NCBI GenBank assembly: GCA_028724585.1
Contig: JAQYCQ010000039.1
Location: forward strand, 60,632-124,631
Origin: Bacillota bacterium
GTDB lineage: Bacteria; Bacillota; Clostridia; Peptostreptococcales; Anaerovoracaceae
Reading direction: 5' to 3'
Length of the DNA: 64,000 bases
Shown: piece after piece, positions 16,831-24,591 of the stretch
Position numbering within the stretch: position 1 is the stretch's first letter
How the letters are laid out: each line of letters starts with the position of its first letter
Translations under genes and position numbers: made by a program
Notes under the pieces: model-generated
The model's input: the letters and a program-made list of their open reading frames with translations, nothing else
What the model was told of the DNA's origin: nothing
Database searches by the model: none

Positions 16831-16856
16831 GGGCCGGCTGTACAGCCGGCCCTTTT
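16831..16856 (+). terminator. Rho-independent terminator
   Basis: A perfect palindrome GGGCCGGCTG/TACAGCCGGCCC (10-bp stem) followed by TTTTATATTT. It ends the pdxST-NUDIX transcript. Confidence 0.9.
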
Positions 16857-16875
16857 ATATTTCTGCGCAAAGCCG

Positions 16876-16890
16876 GTCCGCGGAGCGGAC
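16876..16890. repeat. CGGAG-core palindrome
   Basis: GTCCGCGGAGCGGAC, exact 15-mer, one base from the stop codon of the fluoride exporter gene. Confidence 0.7.
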
Positions 16891-16891
16891 G

Positions 16892-17254
16892 TCAGGCGGC
16901 CCGGCGGGCTGCCAGCATGCCCAGAGCCACGCCTGCCAGACATAGCACAACGCTCAGCACCATGTATACGACCGCAGCAGCATGGCGGCCGGTCTGTATA
17001 AGATCATAAGACTCGAGTGAAAAAGTCGAGAAAGTCGTGAAGCCTCCGCACAGCCCGGTCTTGAGTAAGAGCAGGGCTCCTTCGCTCATGCCTTTCCTGG
17101 CCGCTGTCCCGGCTATATATCCTATGGCTGCGGCGCCCAGGAAATTTGTGATCAGGGTCAGGACCGGAAATGTGCCTTTATACGGGAGCAGACTTATCAG
17201 ATAACGGAGCGCGGCTCCTGCAGCGCCGCCGGCTCCTACGAATAATATTTCCAT
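16892..17254 (-). CDS. crcB: Fluoride ion exporter FluC/CrcB
   Basis: A 120-residue, four-helix membrane protein of the FluC channel family, which works as a dual-topology dimer to let fluoride leave the cell. Signature sequences: GGAAGAALRYLIS at the N-terminus, TNFLGAAAIGY, and GLCGGFTTFSTFSLE, which contains the pore Phe and Thr/Ser residues. AAAGGA precedes the ATG. Many Bacillota carry two adjacent crcB genes; only one is here. No fluoride riboswitch was recognisable in the 5' region. Confidence 0.95.
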   Translation of the reverse strand: MEILFVGAGGAAGAALRYLISLLPYKGTFPVLTLITNFLGAAAIGYIAGTAARKGMSEGALLLLKTGLCGGFTTFSTFSLESYDLIQTGRHAAAVVYMVLSVVLCLAGVALGMLAARRAA

Positions 17255-17680
17255 TTATATCTGTCCTTTCATTTTCGACGCCAGTCGGTGCCGTAATTTT
17301 TTATAAATAATATCATAAGGGTTTTAATGAATGAAGCGATATGGGGCTGGCTGCTGTCAGAAAAACGAAAAAATTTCATGAGATGAAATGGTGAAATGAA
17401 AAGTCCGCAAAATTTGATTAACAGATTACAATTATTTGTCAATTTCACGCATTTGTAAGTATTTTTTTGTGAAAATGCATTAAATGACAAAAATTTCTGA
17501 AAAAATTAACAAAAGTAATAATATTTCATGGAAATTTTTCTTAAACTGCAATATATTATAGATAGGCGATACACTTTATGGGGCGATGTACAGTTTTAAT
17601 GATTGCAAAAATAATATGTGTGTGTGATATTTAGCCCTTACATCTATATGTTTTGTGTTAAGATAAAGGTTGAAATATCA
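17255..17680. other. AT-rich intergenic stretch without recognisable gene
   Basis: About 425 bp, strongly AT-rich compared with its surroundings. A 73-codon minus-strand frame (17269-17490) has no ribosome binding site or domain and is treated as chance. Nothing else was recognised before the promoter at 17681. Confidence 0.6.
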
Positions 17681-17709
17681 TTGGATTGGTTTATACCTAT
17701 GTTTATAAT
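17681..17709 (+). promoter_or_regulatory. Sigma-A promoter for the XRE regulator-purC transcript
   Basis: TTGGAT (17681-17686), 17-bp spacer, TATAAT (17704-17709). The transcript would have a ~150-base leader with a hairpin pairing ACACAG...TGGCC (17722-17734) with GGCC-TGTGT (17755-17763). Confidence 0.7.
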
Positions 17710-17862
17710 CTTTTATGTTTAACACAGACTGGCCGAAAATCAAGTTTCACGACAGGCCTGTGTACGATGGAAAGATCTCAGGAAAGGCCGTAGTTTATGT
17801 GGTGGGGATCGTTCCGCGCTGTTTATCAGTACAGGGAGCGGTAATTTAAGAGGACTGGAACA

Positions 17863-18087
17863 ATGGCAGTAGAATACACTAAACTTTGGAAGATACTTAT
17901 CGACAAACGCATGAAGCGCACAGAGATGGCCCGTGCGGCGGGTATCAGCGGAAATATCCTGGCCAAACTGGGCAAAGACGAGTACGTCTCCCTGGAAAGC
18001 CTTGAAAAGATATGCAAATGCCTGGGATGTGATATAGGAGATATTGTATCTATTGATAGAAGCAGAGAAGAAGACACTGAAAAGTGA
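17863..18087 (+). CDS. Small XRE-family DNA-binding protein
   Basis: A 74-residue protein made of a single Cro/CI-type helix-turn-helix (YozG-like): EMARAAGISGNILAKLGKDE is the turn and recognition helix, followed by SLESLEKICKCLGCDIGDIV. It has no effector domain. It lies 56 bp before purC on the same transcript, separated only by purC's ribosome binding site, and could be autoregulatory. Its targets are unknown. Confidence 0.8.
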   Translation: MAVEYTKLWKILIDKRMKRTEMARAAGISGNILAKLGKDEYVSLESLEKICKCLGCDIGDIVSIDRSREEDTEK

Positions 18088-18143
18088 TACAATATAACCG
18101 GCTAATAATTCAACAGCAGATTGATTTTTGTAGGAGGAAGAGA

Positions 18144-19022
18144 ATGACGGAATATAAACCTGTCAAATCCGGCAAAGTGCGTGAGATCTACGATATAGGC
18201 GACAGCCTTGTAATGGTCGCTACAGACAGGATCTCGGCCTTTGATGTAATACTTAAAAATAAGGTAGAGAACAAGGGTGCCATCCTGACTCAGATGTCTG
18301 AGTTCTGGTTCGGTTTCACTAAGGATATCGTATCTAACCATATGATCTCCACAGACGTGAACGATATGCCTGAGTTCTTCAGAAAGCCGGAGTTTGACGG
18401 AAACAGCATGCTGTGCAAAAAGCTGCACATGATCCCTGTAGAATGCATCGTGCGCGGATACATCACAGGCAGCGGCTGGGCCGGCTACCAGAAGGACGGC
18501 ATGGTCTGCGGCATCAAGCTTCCTGAGGGTCTTAAGGAATCCCAAAAGCTGGACCAGCCTATCTATACGCCGAGCACTAAGGCTGAGATAGGTGATCATG
18601 ACGAGAACGTAGATTTCGAGAGGACTGTAGAAGTCATCGAAAAGGAATTCCCAGGCAAGGGCCGTGAATACGCCGAGAAGGTCAGGGATTACACTCTCGC
18701 CCTTTATAATAAGTGCGCTGAGTACGCTCTGGGCAGAGGCATCATCATCGCTGACACAAAGTTCGAGTTCGGCGTAAATGAAGAGGGAGAAGTAGTCCTC
18801 GGCGACGAGATGCTGACTCCGGACAGCTCCAGGTTCTGGCCGCTCGAGGGCTATGAAGTAGGAAAGTCACAGCCTTCGTACGACAAGCAGTTCGTAAGGG
18901 ACTGGCTCAAGGCAAACCCTGACAGCGGTTACAACCTTCCTCAGGAAGTTATCGACAAGACTATAGATAAGTACAAGGAAGCTTTCAGTCTCCTTACAGG
19001 AAAAGAGTTCCAGGCAAGGTAA
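18144..19022 (+). CDS. purC: Phosphoribosylaminoimidazole-succinocarboxamide synthase
   Basis: A 292-residue SAICAR synthetase. It joins CAIR and aspartate using ATP in purine synthesis. Motifs: KSGKVREIYDI at the N-terminus, ATDRISAFDVIL, and CIVRGYITGSGWAGYQ. The ATG at 18144 has AGGAGG seven bases upstream; a frame extending back to 18084 would overlap the preceding gene and lacks a ribosome binding site. No other pur genes are adjacent, unusual since purC normally sits in a larger cluster. Confidence 0.95.
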   Translation: MTEYKPVKSGKVREIYDIGDSLVMVATDRISAFDVILKNKVENKGAILTQMSEFWFGFTKDIVSNHMISTDVNDMPEFFRKPEFDGNSMLCKKLHMIPVECIVRGYITGSGWAGYQKDGMVCGIKLPEGLKESQKLDQPIYTPSTKAEIGDHDENVDFERTVEVIEKEFPGKGREYAEKVRDYTLALYNKCAEYALGRGIIIADTKFEFGVNEEGEVVLGDEMLTPDSSRFWPLEGYEVGKSQPSYDKQFVRDWLKANPDSGYNLPQEVIDKTIDKYKEAFSLLTGKEFQAR

Positions 19023-19023
19023 T

Positions 19024-19113
19024 ATGTCAGGAGCTATGCTCTGGTTAGGAGGAGCCGCCGTGCTTCTGGTACTCGTCATATTGATGAGGCCAAAAGGACC
19101 GGACGGCAGATAA
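19024..19113 (+). CDS. Candidate 29-residue single-span membrane protein
   Basis: Begins one base after the purC stop. The frame encodes a hydrophobic run (AMLWLGGAAVLLVLVILM) followed by a basic/polar tail RPKGPDGR, the layout of a small single-pass membrane protein. An AAGG lies seven bases before the ATG, a weak ribosome binding site; coupling to purC termination is possible. It is followed by a palindrome and a terminator. No family is recognised. Only conservation in relatives would prove it is a gene. Confidence 0.45.
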   Translation: MSGAMLWLGGAAVLLVLVILMRPKGPDGR

Positions 19114-19137
19114 GCCCTTTTCGCGTACGCGAACCAT

Positions 19138-19152
19138 GACCGCGGAGCGGTC
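19138..19152. repeat. CGGAG-core palindrome
   Basis: GACCGCGGAGCGGTC. Compared with the GTCCGC version elsewhere, both arms changed together (T to A and A to T). Confidence 0.7.
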
Positions 19153-19156
19153 GTCT

Positions 19157-19192
19157 ATCCCTTTCACCTTTTAAGATGGAAGGGATTTTTTC
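19157..19192 (+). terminator. Rho-independent terminator after purC
   Basis: ATCCCTT...AAGGGAT stem followed by TTTTTTCTTTTCTTTT. Confidence 0.85.
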
Positions 19193-19278
19193 TTTTCTTT
19201 TATTTTCATCGCCGGCAGGCATCCAATATTAACTTTTTATTAAAAAATTTCGATTTCGAGGTTTTTCCCTCCTGCTGG

Positions 19279-19287
19279 TGATATACT
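19279..19287 (+). promoter_or_regulatory. Candidate extended -10 promoter of the glycosylation cassette
   Basis: TGATATACT fits the extended -10 form TGnTATAnT. It lies ~110 bp before the YfhO start. No clear -35 was seen. Confidence 0.35.
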
Positions 19288-19395
19288 ACACCGAGCGGAT
19301 AAAGGGCGGACTCGCCCGTCGATCATATTTTAAATACGCGGTCTATACGGCTTCCCCGGGGGATGAGCCGGAAGCCGCTCCGGAGGCAGGGGATC

Positions 19396-22068
19396 ATGGA
19401 CAATCTCTATTCGGAAAAAATCATAGGGAAGAGGTTCAGAGATATCTGGCCTTATATTTTTTTTGCGGCCAGCGTGCTGCTCATGGTGGTCTTCCTGACG
19501 AAAAGCAGGTATTTTTACGGGTCGACGACCGACTGGGACGTGCAGCATACCGTGATACCAGATCACATGAGGCAGATGTTCTACGATACGGGCGTGCTCT
19601 TCCCGCAGTTCGACCCTAATATGGGGGCCGGACAGAACATGTACTATCTAGCCTACTACGGCTTTATGAGCCCGGTGATGATGTTCTCCTACCTGCTGCC
19701 TATGGTGAGCATGAAGACATATATAGAATGGTCGTCTGTGATCTCGGTGATCGCGTCGATTTGCCTGGTTTACAAGTGGCTGAGGTCAAAGGCAGACTTC
19801 ATGCCGGCCCTGTTCGCGGCGCTCATGTTCGAGTTCGCGGTGCCGCTGACCTTCCACAGCCACAGGCATGTCATGTTCATCGTCTACATGCCTTTCCTGA
19901 TGCTGGCCTTTATGGGCGCTGACAGGTTTCTGCGGGGGAGATCGCCTCTGCTGCTGATGACTGGCATTGTCCTGATGATATTCACCAGCTTTTATTTCAG
20001 CGTTGGCGGGCTGATATCGCTGGCATTCTACATGCTTGTAGAGTATGTGAGAATGCGTGAAAGCAGAGGGCTTGACGTCGGCTCCGCCGACATGATAAAA
20101 AAAGCCGCCGGGGCGGCTCTGGCCCTGGTCATCGCGGTCATGACATCCGCTATTCTGCTCCTGCCGGAGCTGGCTGCTATCAAAGGGAACAGGATAGAAA
20201 ACAATGTGAGCTACACCTGGGCTGACCTGCTGCTGCCGGACCCGACCGTCGCTGGACCCTTTTACGGGACGTCGACTATGGGCCTTACGGCGGCTTTCGC
20301 GGCAGCCGTCATCCTTTGCATCCTTTCCGGGAAACGCTGGGAACGGATGCTGGGAGTCTTTCTGGCTGTGATCTCGTGCGAAAATATATTCGTATACCTT
20401 CTCAATGGAAAGATATATCTGGACGGCAAGGTTCTGATACCTTTCCTTCCGCTGGCTGCTCTCGCTCTGGAGTCTTTCGCTGTAAAGCTCAGGGAAGAAG
20501 AATTTAATTTCCCTCTGCTGGCCGTGATATCCGCGGCTCTGTGCGTCTTTATCTTCCTGCGCGCTGACGGCGAGGAAACCTGGATCAGGCTCATGTTCGC
20601 CGTCGATATGGCATTTACGGTCCTCATGGCTGCGGCTGCCAGATACGGCAGAAGGGCGGAAGGTCCGCTGACAGCTTTTGTGCTGACCGCGGCTCTGGTC
20701 TGCTTTTCCTCTAACGCGGAGGAAAATCTGGTCTCGAGAACGGGACGGATGGAGAGCGACCTGCTGACAGAGGAATATCTCTCGGGATGCGCCCAGAATA
20801 TGGACGGCTCCCTGTACAGGACCGGAAACCTCTATTATCCCTACGACAGTGTCAACAGGGTCATGAACAGCGGTTACCTGAGCACGACGGATTATCTGTC
20901 AGTCAGCAGCTCTAAATATGCCGCCTTCAGCTCGGACGCCCTTTACGCGGATGAGCCTTCCCGCAACAGCATGATCAAACGCCAGACGGGAGGCCTGCTG
21001 ATGAACCTCTTCATGGGAAATAAATATATGATAGCGATGGATCAGCCGTGCGCGGGCTATGAGCAGACAGCAGAGAGAAACGGCGTGTCTCTCTGGAAAA
21101 ATGATGCGGCATACCCTTTAGCCTACGTGACTCATTCCACGATGAGCACCGCTGATTATCTGAAGCTGGACAGGCCGGACAGAGCGGCTGCCATGATGAC
21201 CAGCGCGATATCGGATAGGGTACATACTTCCTCTGATATACCGCGTGCTAAAGAGGTTAAGACCAGCGGCTTCTACGATTTTCTGGATAGCTCGGGCAAG
21301 CTCATCCCGGCGAAAAAGCTGGCTTCAGGCTGGTACGAGCTCGATCTCATGTCAGACAGGAAGGAATATGTGAAGCTGGATAAAAAGCAGAAAAACAAAG
21401 TCCTGCTGGTCAGCCTCAAGGTGGATAACGGAAGCCTGGCTGAGGTCAAGGATCTGCTGCCGGGAGAAGGCCCGGCGGATATGAAGATCACTGTCAACGG
21501 GATAACCAACACCCTTACGGCACCTATATCAAGGTACTATAACGGCAACGAAAGATTCGAGTTCGCTGTGTCGTCTGACGATCCTATTAAGTCGCTCGGC
21601 GTGACATTCAGCGAAGGAAATTATAAAATATCTGATTTTAAGGTCTACGCATTGGATATAAATGATATAATTTCTGCCAGGGAGTCGCTGGACGGATTCG
21701 TCCAGGCCACAGACAGCGGGGGAAAAGCCGTATATCCGGCTGATCCGGCCGAAGGCGTCATACTCGATGGAAAGGTTGACGCTAAGGGAGACGGATATTT
21801 CGTCGCGACTATACCTTACGATGATAATTTTACGTTCTACGTCGATGGGAAGAAAACGGATTTCTTTCTGACAGACGGAGCGTTCATGGGCTTTCCGCTC
21901 AGCAGCGGGGAGCATGATATAAAAGCTGTATATCACAACAGCGCGGCTGATAAAGGAGCGGCTCTTTCAGCCGCAGGCCTGGCGCTGATGATATCGTGGA
22001 GCGTGGTCCATATGGTCCGCGCTAAGAGGAAAATGAAGGATTCTGGGGTGAATGAAAATGATCAGTAA
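19396..22068 (+). CDS. yfhO: YfhO-family polytopic membrane glycosyltransferase
   Basis: About 890 residues. A dozen or more hydrophobic segments fill residues ~20-440; the C-terminal ~430 residues are mostly soluble and would face outside, ending with one more membrane span before a basic tail. The N-terminal pattern YFYGSTTDWDVQH and NMGAGQNMYYLAYYGFMSP is typical of YfhO. Family knowledge: in Bacillus and Staphylococcus, YfhO moves a sugar from an undecaprenyl-phosphate carrier onto lipoteichoic or wall teichoic acid, downstream of CsbB and GtrA. Both are the next two genes, overlapping or abutting. The ATG at 19396 has CGGAGG upstream, so it is preferred over 19363. The acceptor polymer is not known. 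Confidence 0.85.
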   Translation: MDNLYSEKIIGKRFRDIWPYIFFAASVLLMVVFLTKSRYFYGSTTDWDVQHTVIPDHMRQMFYDTGVLFPQFDPNMGAGQNMYYLAYYGFMSPVMMFSYLLPMVSMKTYIEWSSVISVIASICLVYKWLRSKADFMPALFAALMFEFAVPLTFHSHRHVMFIVYMPFLMLAFMGADRFLRGRSPLLLMTGIVLMIFTSFYFSVGGLISLAFYMLVEYVRMRESRGLDVGSADMIKKAAGAALALVIAVMTSAILLLPELAAIKGNRIENNVSYTWADLLLPDPTVAGPFYGTSTMGLTAAFAAAVILCILSGKRWERMLGVFLAVISCENIFVYLLNGKIYLDGKVLIPFLPLAALALESFAVKLREEEFNFPLLAVISAALCVFIFLRADGEETWIRLMFAVDMAFTVLMAAAARYGRRAEGPLTAFVLTAALVCFSSNAEENLVSRTGRMESDLLTEEYLSGCAQNMDGSLYRTGNLYYPYDSVNRVMNSGYLSTTDYLSVSSSKYAAFSSDALYADEPSRNSMIKRQTGGLLMNLFMGNKYMIAMDQPCAGYEQTAERNGVSLWKNDAAYPLAYVTHSTMSTADYLKLDRPDRAAAMMTSAISDRVHTSSDIPRAKEVKTSGFYDFLDSSGKLIPAKKLASGWYELDLMSDRKEYVKLDKKQKNKVLLVSLKVDNGSLAEVKDLLPGEGPADMKITVNGITNTLTAPISRYYNGNERFEFAVSSDDPIKSLGVTFSEGNYKISDFKVYALDINDIISARESLDGFVQATDSGGKAVYPADPAEGVILDGKVDAKGDGYFVATIPYDDNFTFYVDGKKTDFFLTDGAFMGFPLSSGEHDIKAVYHNSAADKGAALSAAGLALMISWSVVHMVRAKRKMKDSGVNENDQ

Positions 22069-22597
22069 GTTAAAAAAGGCGGCATCCGAGGCAGTATCGC
22101 TCGGTCCCGTCGGATTCGTAAAATATCTGATGGTAAAATACCGCGAGCTCATCATGTACGGTATCATGGGCGTTATGACAACTGTAGTGTACTTCGGGGT
22201 ATACGCACTGTTCAAGCATCTCGGCATGCACTACATGGCCAATTCATGCGTATCCTGGGCAGCAGCGGTCATGTTCGCCTTCATCACCAATAAGTACTTC
22301 GTTTTCAGGAGCATGGAAAACACCCACTTCGCCGCCGAAATGATAAAATTCTTCGGGGCGAGGGCTGCCACTCTGCTCATGGACCTGGGGATCACATGGC
22401 TCATGATAGATGTCATAGGCATAGGCGAATGGCCTACAAAGATGACGTCGCAGGTAGTGGTAATGGTCCTTAACTATGTTTTCAGCAAGCTCTTCGTATT
22501 CCGCTCGTCTGGCAGCAGCTCATCCGTCAGCAGCATCAGGGTCGGAGCGCCGCGCGGCATGAGGCAGGCCGCTTTCGGAAAGGAGACAGAAAAATAA
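22052..22597 (+). CDS. gtrA: GtrA-family flippase-like membrane protein
   Basis: A 181-residue GtrA protein with four hydrophobic segments (YGIMGVMTTVVYFGVYALF; CVSWAAAVMFAFITNKYFVF; two more after residue 95). It is thought to help move undecaprenyl-phosphate-linked sugar across the membrane. The start overlaps the end of yfhO by 17 bp and the stop abuts gtrB, so the three genes form one translational unit. ATGs at 22052 and 22058 are both possible. Confidence 0.9.
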   Translation: MKMISKLKKAASEAVSLGPVGFVKYLMVKYRELIMYGIMGVMTTVVYFGVYALFKHLGMHYMANSCVSWAAAVMFAFITNKYFVFRSMENTHFAAEMIKFFGARAATLLMDLGITWLMIDVIGIGEWPTKMTSQVVVMVLNYVFSKLFVFRSSGSSSSVSSIRVGAPRGMRQAAFGKETEK

Positions 22598-23557
22598 ATG
22601 AAAAAGATCTCCGTAGTGGTTCCGTGCTACAACGAGGCGGATACAGTAGGCATTTTCTACAGGGCAGTGATGAGACAGGCTATCCTGCTGGAAAAGTACG
22701 AATTCGAGATAATCTTCGTAGACGACGGCTCCGCCGACAGTACGCTCGTCAAGCTCCGTTCGCTCGCTAAAGAAGACGAAAGGGTGAGGTACATTTCCTT
22801 CTCGAGGAATTTCGGGAAAGAATCAGCTATGCTGGCCGGCTTCAAGGCCGCGGACGGCGATTACATCATCACCATGGACGCGGATATGCAGGATCCTCCT
22901 GACATGATACCGGCTATGCTTTCGGCAGTAGTCAACGAAGGCTATGAATGCGCGGCGGCAAGGAGGACTACCAGGGAAGGAGAATCGCCGATAAGGAGCT
23001 TTTTTGCCAGACGCTTCTACAGCCTGATGGACCGCATATCCGATGTTCAGCTCTCTCAGGGAGAGCGTGATTTCAGGGTCATGACCCGCAGGTACCTGGA
23101 CGATGTACTTAAGCTCTGCGAACATAACAGGTTCAGCAAGGGTATCTTCGCGTGGACAGGACACGAGACGAAATGGTTCGCGTACAAGAATATAGAAAGA
23201 ACGGCTGGTACCTCCTCATGGTCTTTTAAAAATCTGTTCAGATACGGAGTAAGGGGAATACTTTCATTTTCATCGTTTCCGGCTGTCTTACCGGCATATA
23301 TAGGTTTCGTTACAGGGTGTATATCTGTGGTCATGGCAGTTGTACTTCTGATCATCACCATAGCTTCGTCTGTCAGCCCTCTGCTCTGGATAGCCTGCCT
23401 GATGATATTCCTGGCATCGCTGATACTTACCGCCCAGGGAGTCAATGGCGCTTATATCTCGCAGGCTCTGGCGGAAGACCGCTGCAGGCCTCAGTACATT
23501 GTTAAGGAAACCGATGCGGACAGGAGAGTTGCTGTCGTGAAGGAAAAAGAAGAATGA
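22598..23557 (+). CDS. csbB: Undecaprenyl-phosphate sugar transferase (GtrB/CsbB-like, GT2)
   Basis: A 319-residue family 2 glycosyltransferase. The N-terminal GT-A domain has VVPCYNEAD, FVDDGSADST and MDADMQDPPD (metal-binding DxD type); two C-terminal membrane spans (~230-290) anchor it. It would load a sugar, commonly glucose or GlcNAc, onto undecaprenyl phosphate on the cytoplasmic face. GtrA and YfhO upstream complete the pathway to a cell-envelope polymer. The last four bases overlap the start of nrdG. Confidence 0.92.
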   Translation: MKKISVVVPCYNEADTVGIFYRAVMRQAILLEKYEFEIIFVDDGSADSTLVKLRSLAKEDERVRYISFSRNFGKESAMLAGFKAADGDYIITMDADMQDPPDMIPAMLSAVVNEGYECAAARRTTREGESPIRSFFARRFYSLMDRISDVQLSQGERDFRVMTRRYLDDVLKLCEHNRFSKGIFAWTGHETKWFAYKNIERTAGTSSWSFKNLFRYGVRGILSFSSFPAVLPAYIGFVTGCISVVMAVVLLIITIASSVSPLLWIACLMIFLASLILTAQGVNGAYISQALAEDRCRPQYIVKETDADRRVAVVKEKEE

Positions 23558-24294
23558 TGGACGGAAACGGAAAACAGACGGGCAGCGGTCCCGCCGTATA
23601 CGGCCTTCAGAAGCTGTCTCTGGTAGACTGGCCGGGCGGCCTTGCCGCCACGGTCTTCACCGGCGGCTGCGATCTCAGATGTCCTTTCTGCTACAATGCT
23701 TCTCTGGTCGAATACGAAAAATATAAAACGGAAAAAATAGATCTGGATACGGTGTTCAGCTTCCTTGAGGAAAGAAAAGGGCTGCTGGATGCCGTTGTTC
23801 TTTCAGGCGGGGAACCGCTCATGCAGCTGGGAGTCGAAGAATTCGCGGAAAGAGTCAGGGATATGGGCTTCATATTCAAGCTCGATACTAACGGAACCTA
23901 CCCGAAAAGGCTTGCGGCTCTGATAGATGCCGGCCTCGTGGATTACGTGGCTATGGATATAAAGAACAGCCCTGAAAAATACGCGCGGACCGCGGGGCTG
24001 CCTGTCATAAACATCTCCGATATCTCTGAGAGCATAGAGGTGCTTGAGAAAAGCGGCATAGATCATGAGTTCCGCACTACGGTCGTAAGGCAGTTCCACA
24101 CTCCCAGGGATCTGCTGCAGATAGCGGAGTGGCTCAGAGGAGCTTCTAAATATTTTATACAGAAATTTACGGATCCGGGAGCTCTGGTCGGAGATATGAA
24201 GCTTACATCGTACTCGGATGAAGAGATGCAGGGCCTTAAGAATATGCTGGAGCCCTATTTCGACGAAGTCGCTGTCCGCGGAGCGGACGTATAG
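23554..24294 (+). CDS. nrdG: Anaerobic ribonucleotide reductase activating protein (radical SAM)
   Basis: A 246-residue radical-SAM protein. The [4Fe-4S] motif CDLRCPFC lies in GGCDLRCPFCYNASLV, followed by the GGEP motif (VVLSGGEPLMQLG) and DTNGTYP. The VYGLQKLSLVDWPGG opening is typical of the longer NrdG2-type activases. It generates the glycyl radical on NrdD, encoded ~300 bp downstream. The start overlaps csbB by four bases, so it is translated from the same message as the glycosylation cassette. Its last residues, VRGADV, are encoded by a CGGAG-core palindrome. Confidence 0.9.
   Translation: MMDGNGKQTGSGPAVYGLQKLSLVDWPGGLAATVFTGGCDLRCPFCYNASLVEYEKYKTEKIDLDTVFSFLEERKGLLDAVVLSGGEPLMQLGVEEFAERVRDMGFIFKLDTNGTYPKRLAALIDAGLVDYVAMDIKNSPEKYARTAGLPVINISDISESIEVLEKSGIDHEFRTTVVRQFHTPRDLLQIAEWLRGASKYFIQKFTDPGALVGDMKLTSYSDEEMQGLKNMLEPYFDEVAVRGADV
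24274..24288. repeat. CGGAG-core palindrome in nrdG 3' end
   Basis: GTCCGCGGAGCGGAC, identical to the copies at 16876 and 46451, lies in frame and encodes VRGAD just before the stop. Confidence 0.7.
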
Positions 24295-24359
24295 TCTGAG
24301 AATAAAGGCTGAAGGCGCTTGAGGTCTGTCTTTTCAGGGTATATCTAATAAAAGTGTTG

Positions 24360-24417
24360 ATTCTAAATATTGTATGCATTTCGCATGTATTCATAAAACA
24401 AATACCATATGTAGTTA
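24360..24417 (+). promoter_or_regulatory. Candidate tandem NrdR boxes upstream of nrdD
   Basis: ATTCTAAATATTGTAT (24360-24375) and ATACCATATGTAGTTA (24402-24417) match the NrdR consensus ACACTATATATTGTGT-type box at about 12 and 11 of 16 positions. Their starts are 42 bp apart, four helical turns. NrdR represses ribonucleotide reductase genes in most bacteria. The second box touches the -35 of the candidate promoter. Confidence 0.45.
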
Positions 24418-24442
24418 CAAAGCTGATAGGGTGTGTTAGAAT
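24415..24442 (+). promoter_or_regulatory. Candidate nrdD promoter
   Basis: TTACAA (24415-24420), 16-bp spacer, TAGAAT (24437-24442), giving a ~140-base leader before nrdD. Confidence 0.4.
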
Positions 24443-24453
24443 ATCTATGATGT

Positions 24454-24485
24454 TCAGGGGCAGGCAATACCGCCCCTGATATTTT
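24454..24485 (+). terminator. Hairpin in the nrdD leader (possible attenuator)
   Basis: TCAGGGGC (24454-24461) pairs with GCCCCTGA (24472-24479), followed by TATTTT. The T-run is weak. It could end read-through from nrdG or attenuate nrdD. Confidence 0.45.
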
Positions 24486-24591
24486 AAAAGGGGGTCTGTC
24501 AGCGGACGGTGTAAAGACGGACGCAGGCTCCTTTCAGTCAAATTCACAGGGGATCTGATCCTCCTTAAGATACATTCGTGAGGTACAAGCT

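Noticed and set aside
17255..17340. Fluoride riboswitch upstream of crcB
   Set aside because: The conserved fluoride-riboswitch core could not be identified on the minus strand.
17269..17490. 73-codon minus-strand ORF in the AT-rich gap
   Set aside because: No initiation signal or domain, and its low-complexity AT-rich composition explains it by chance.
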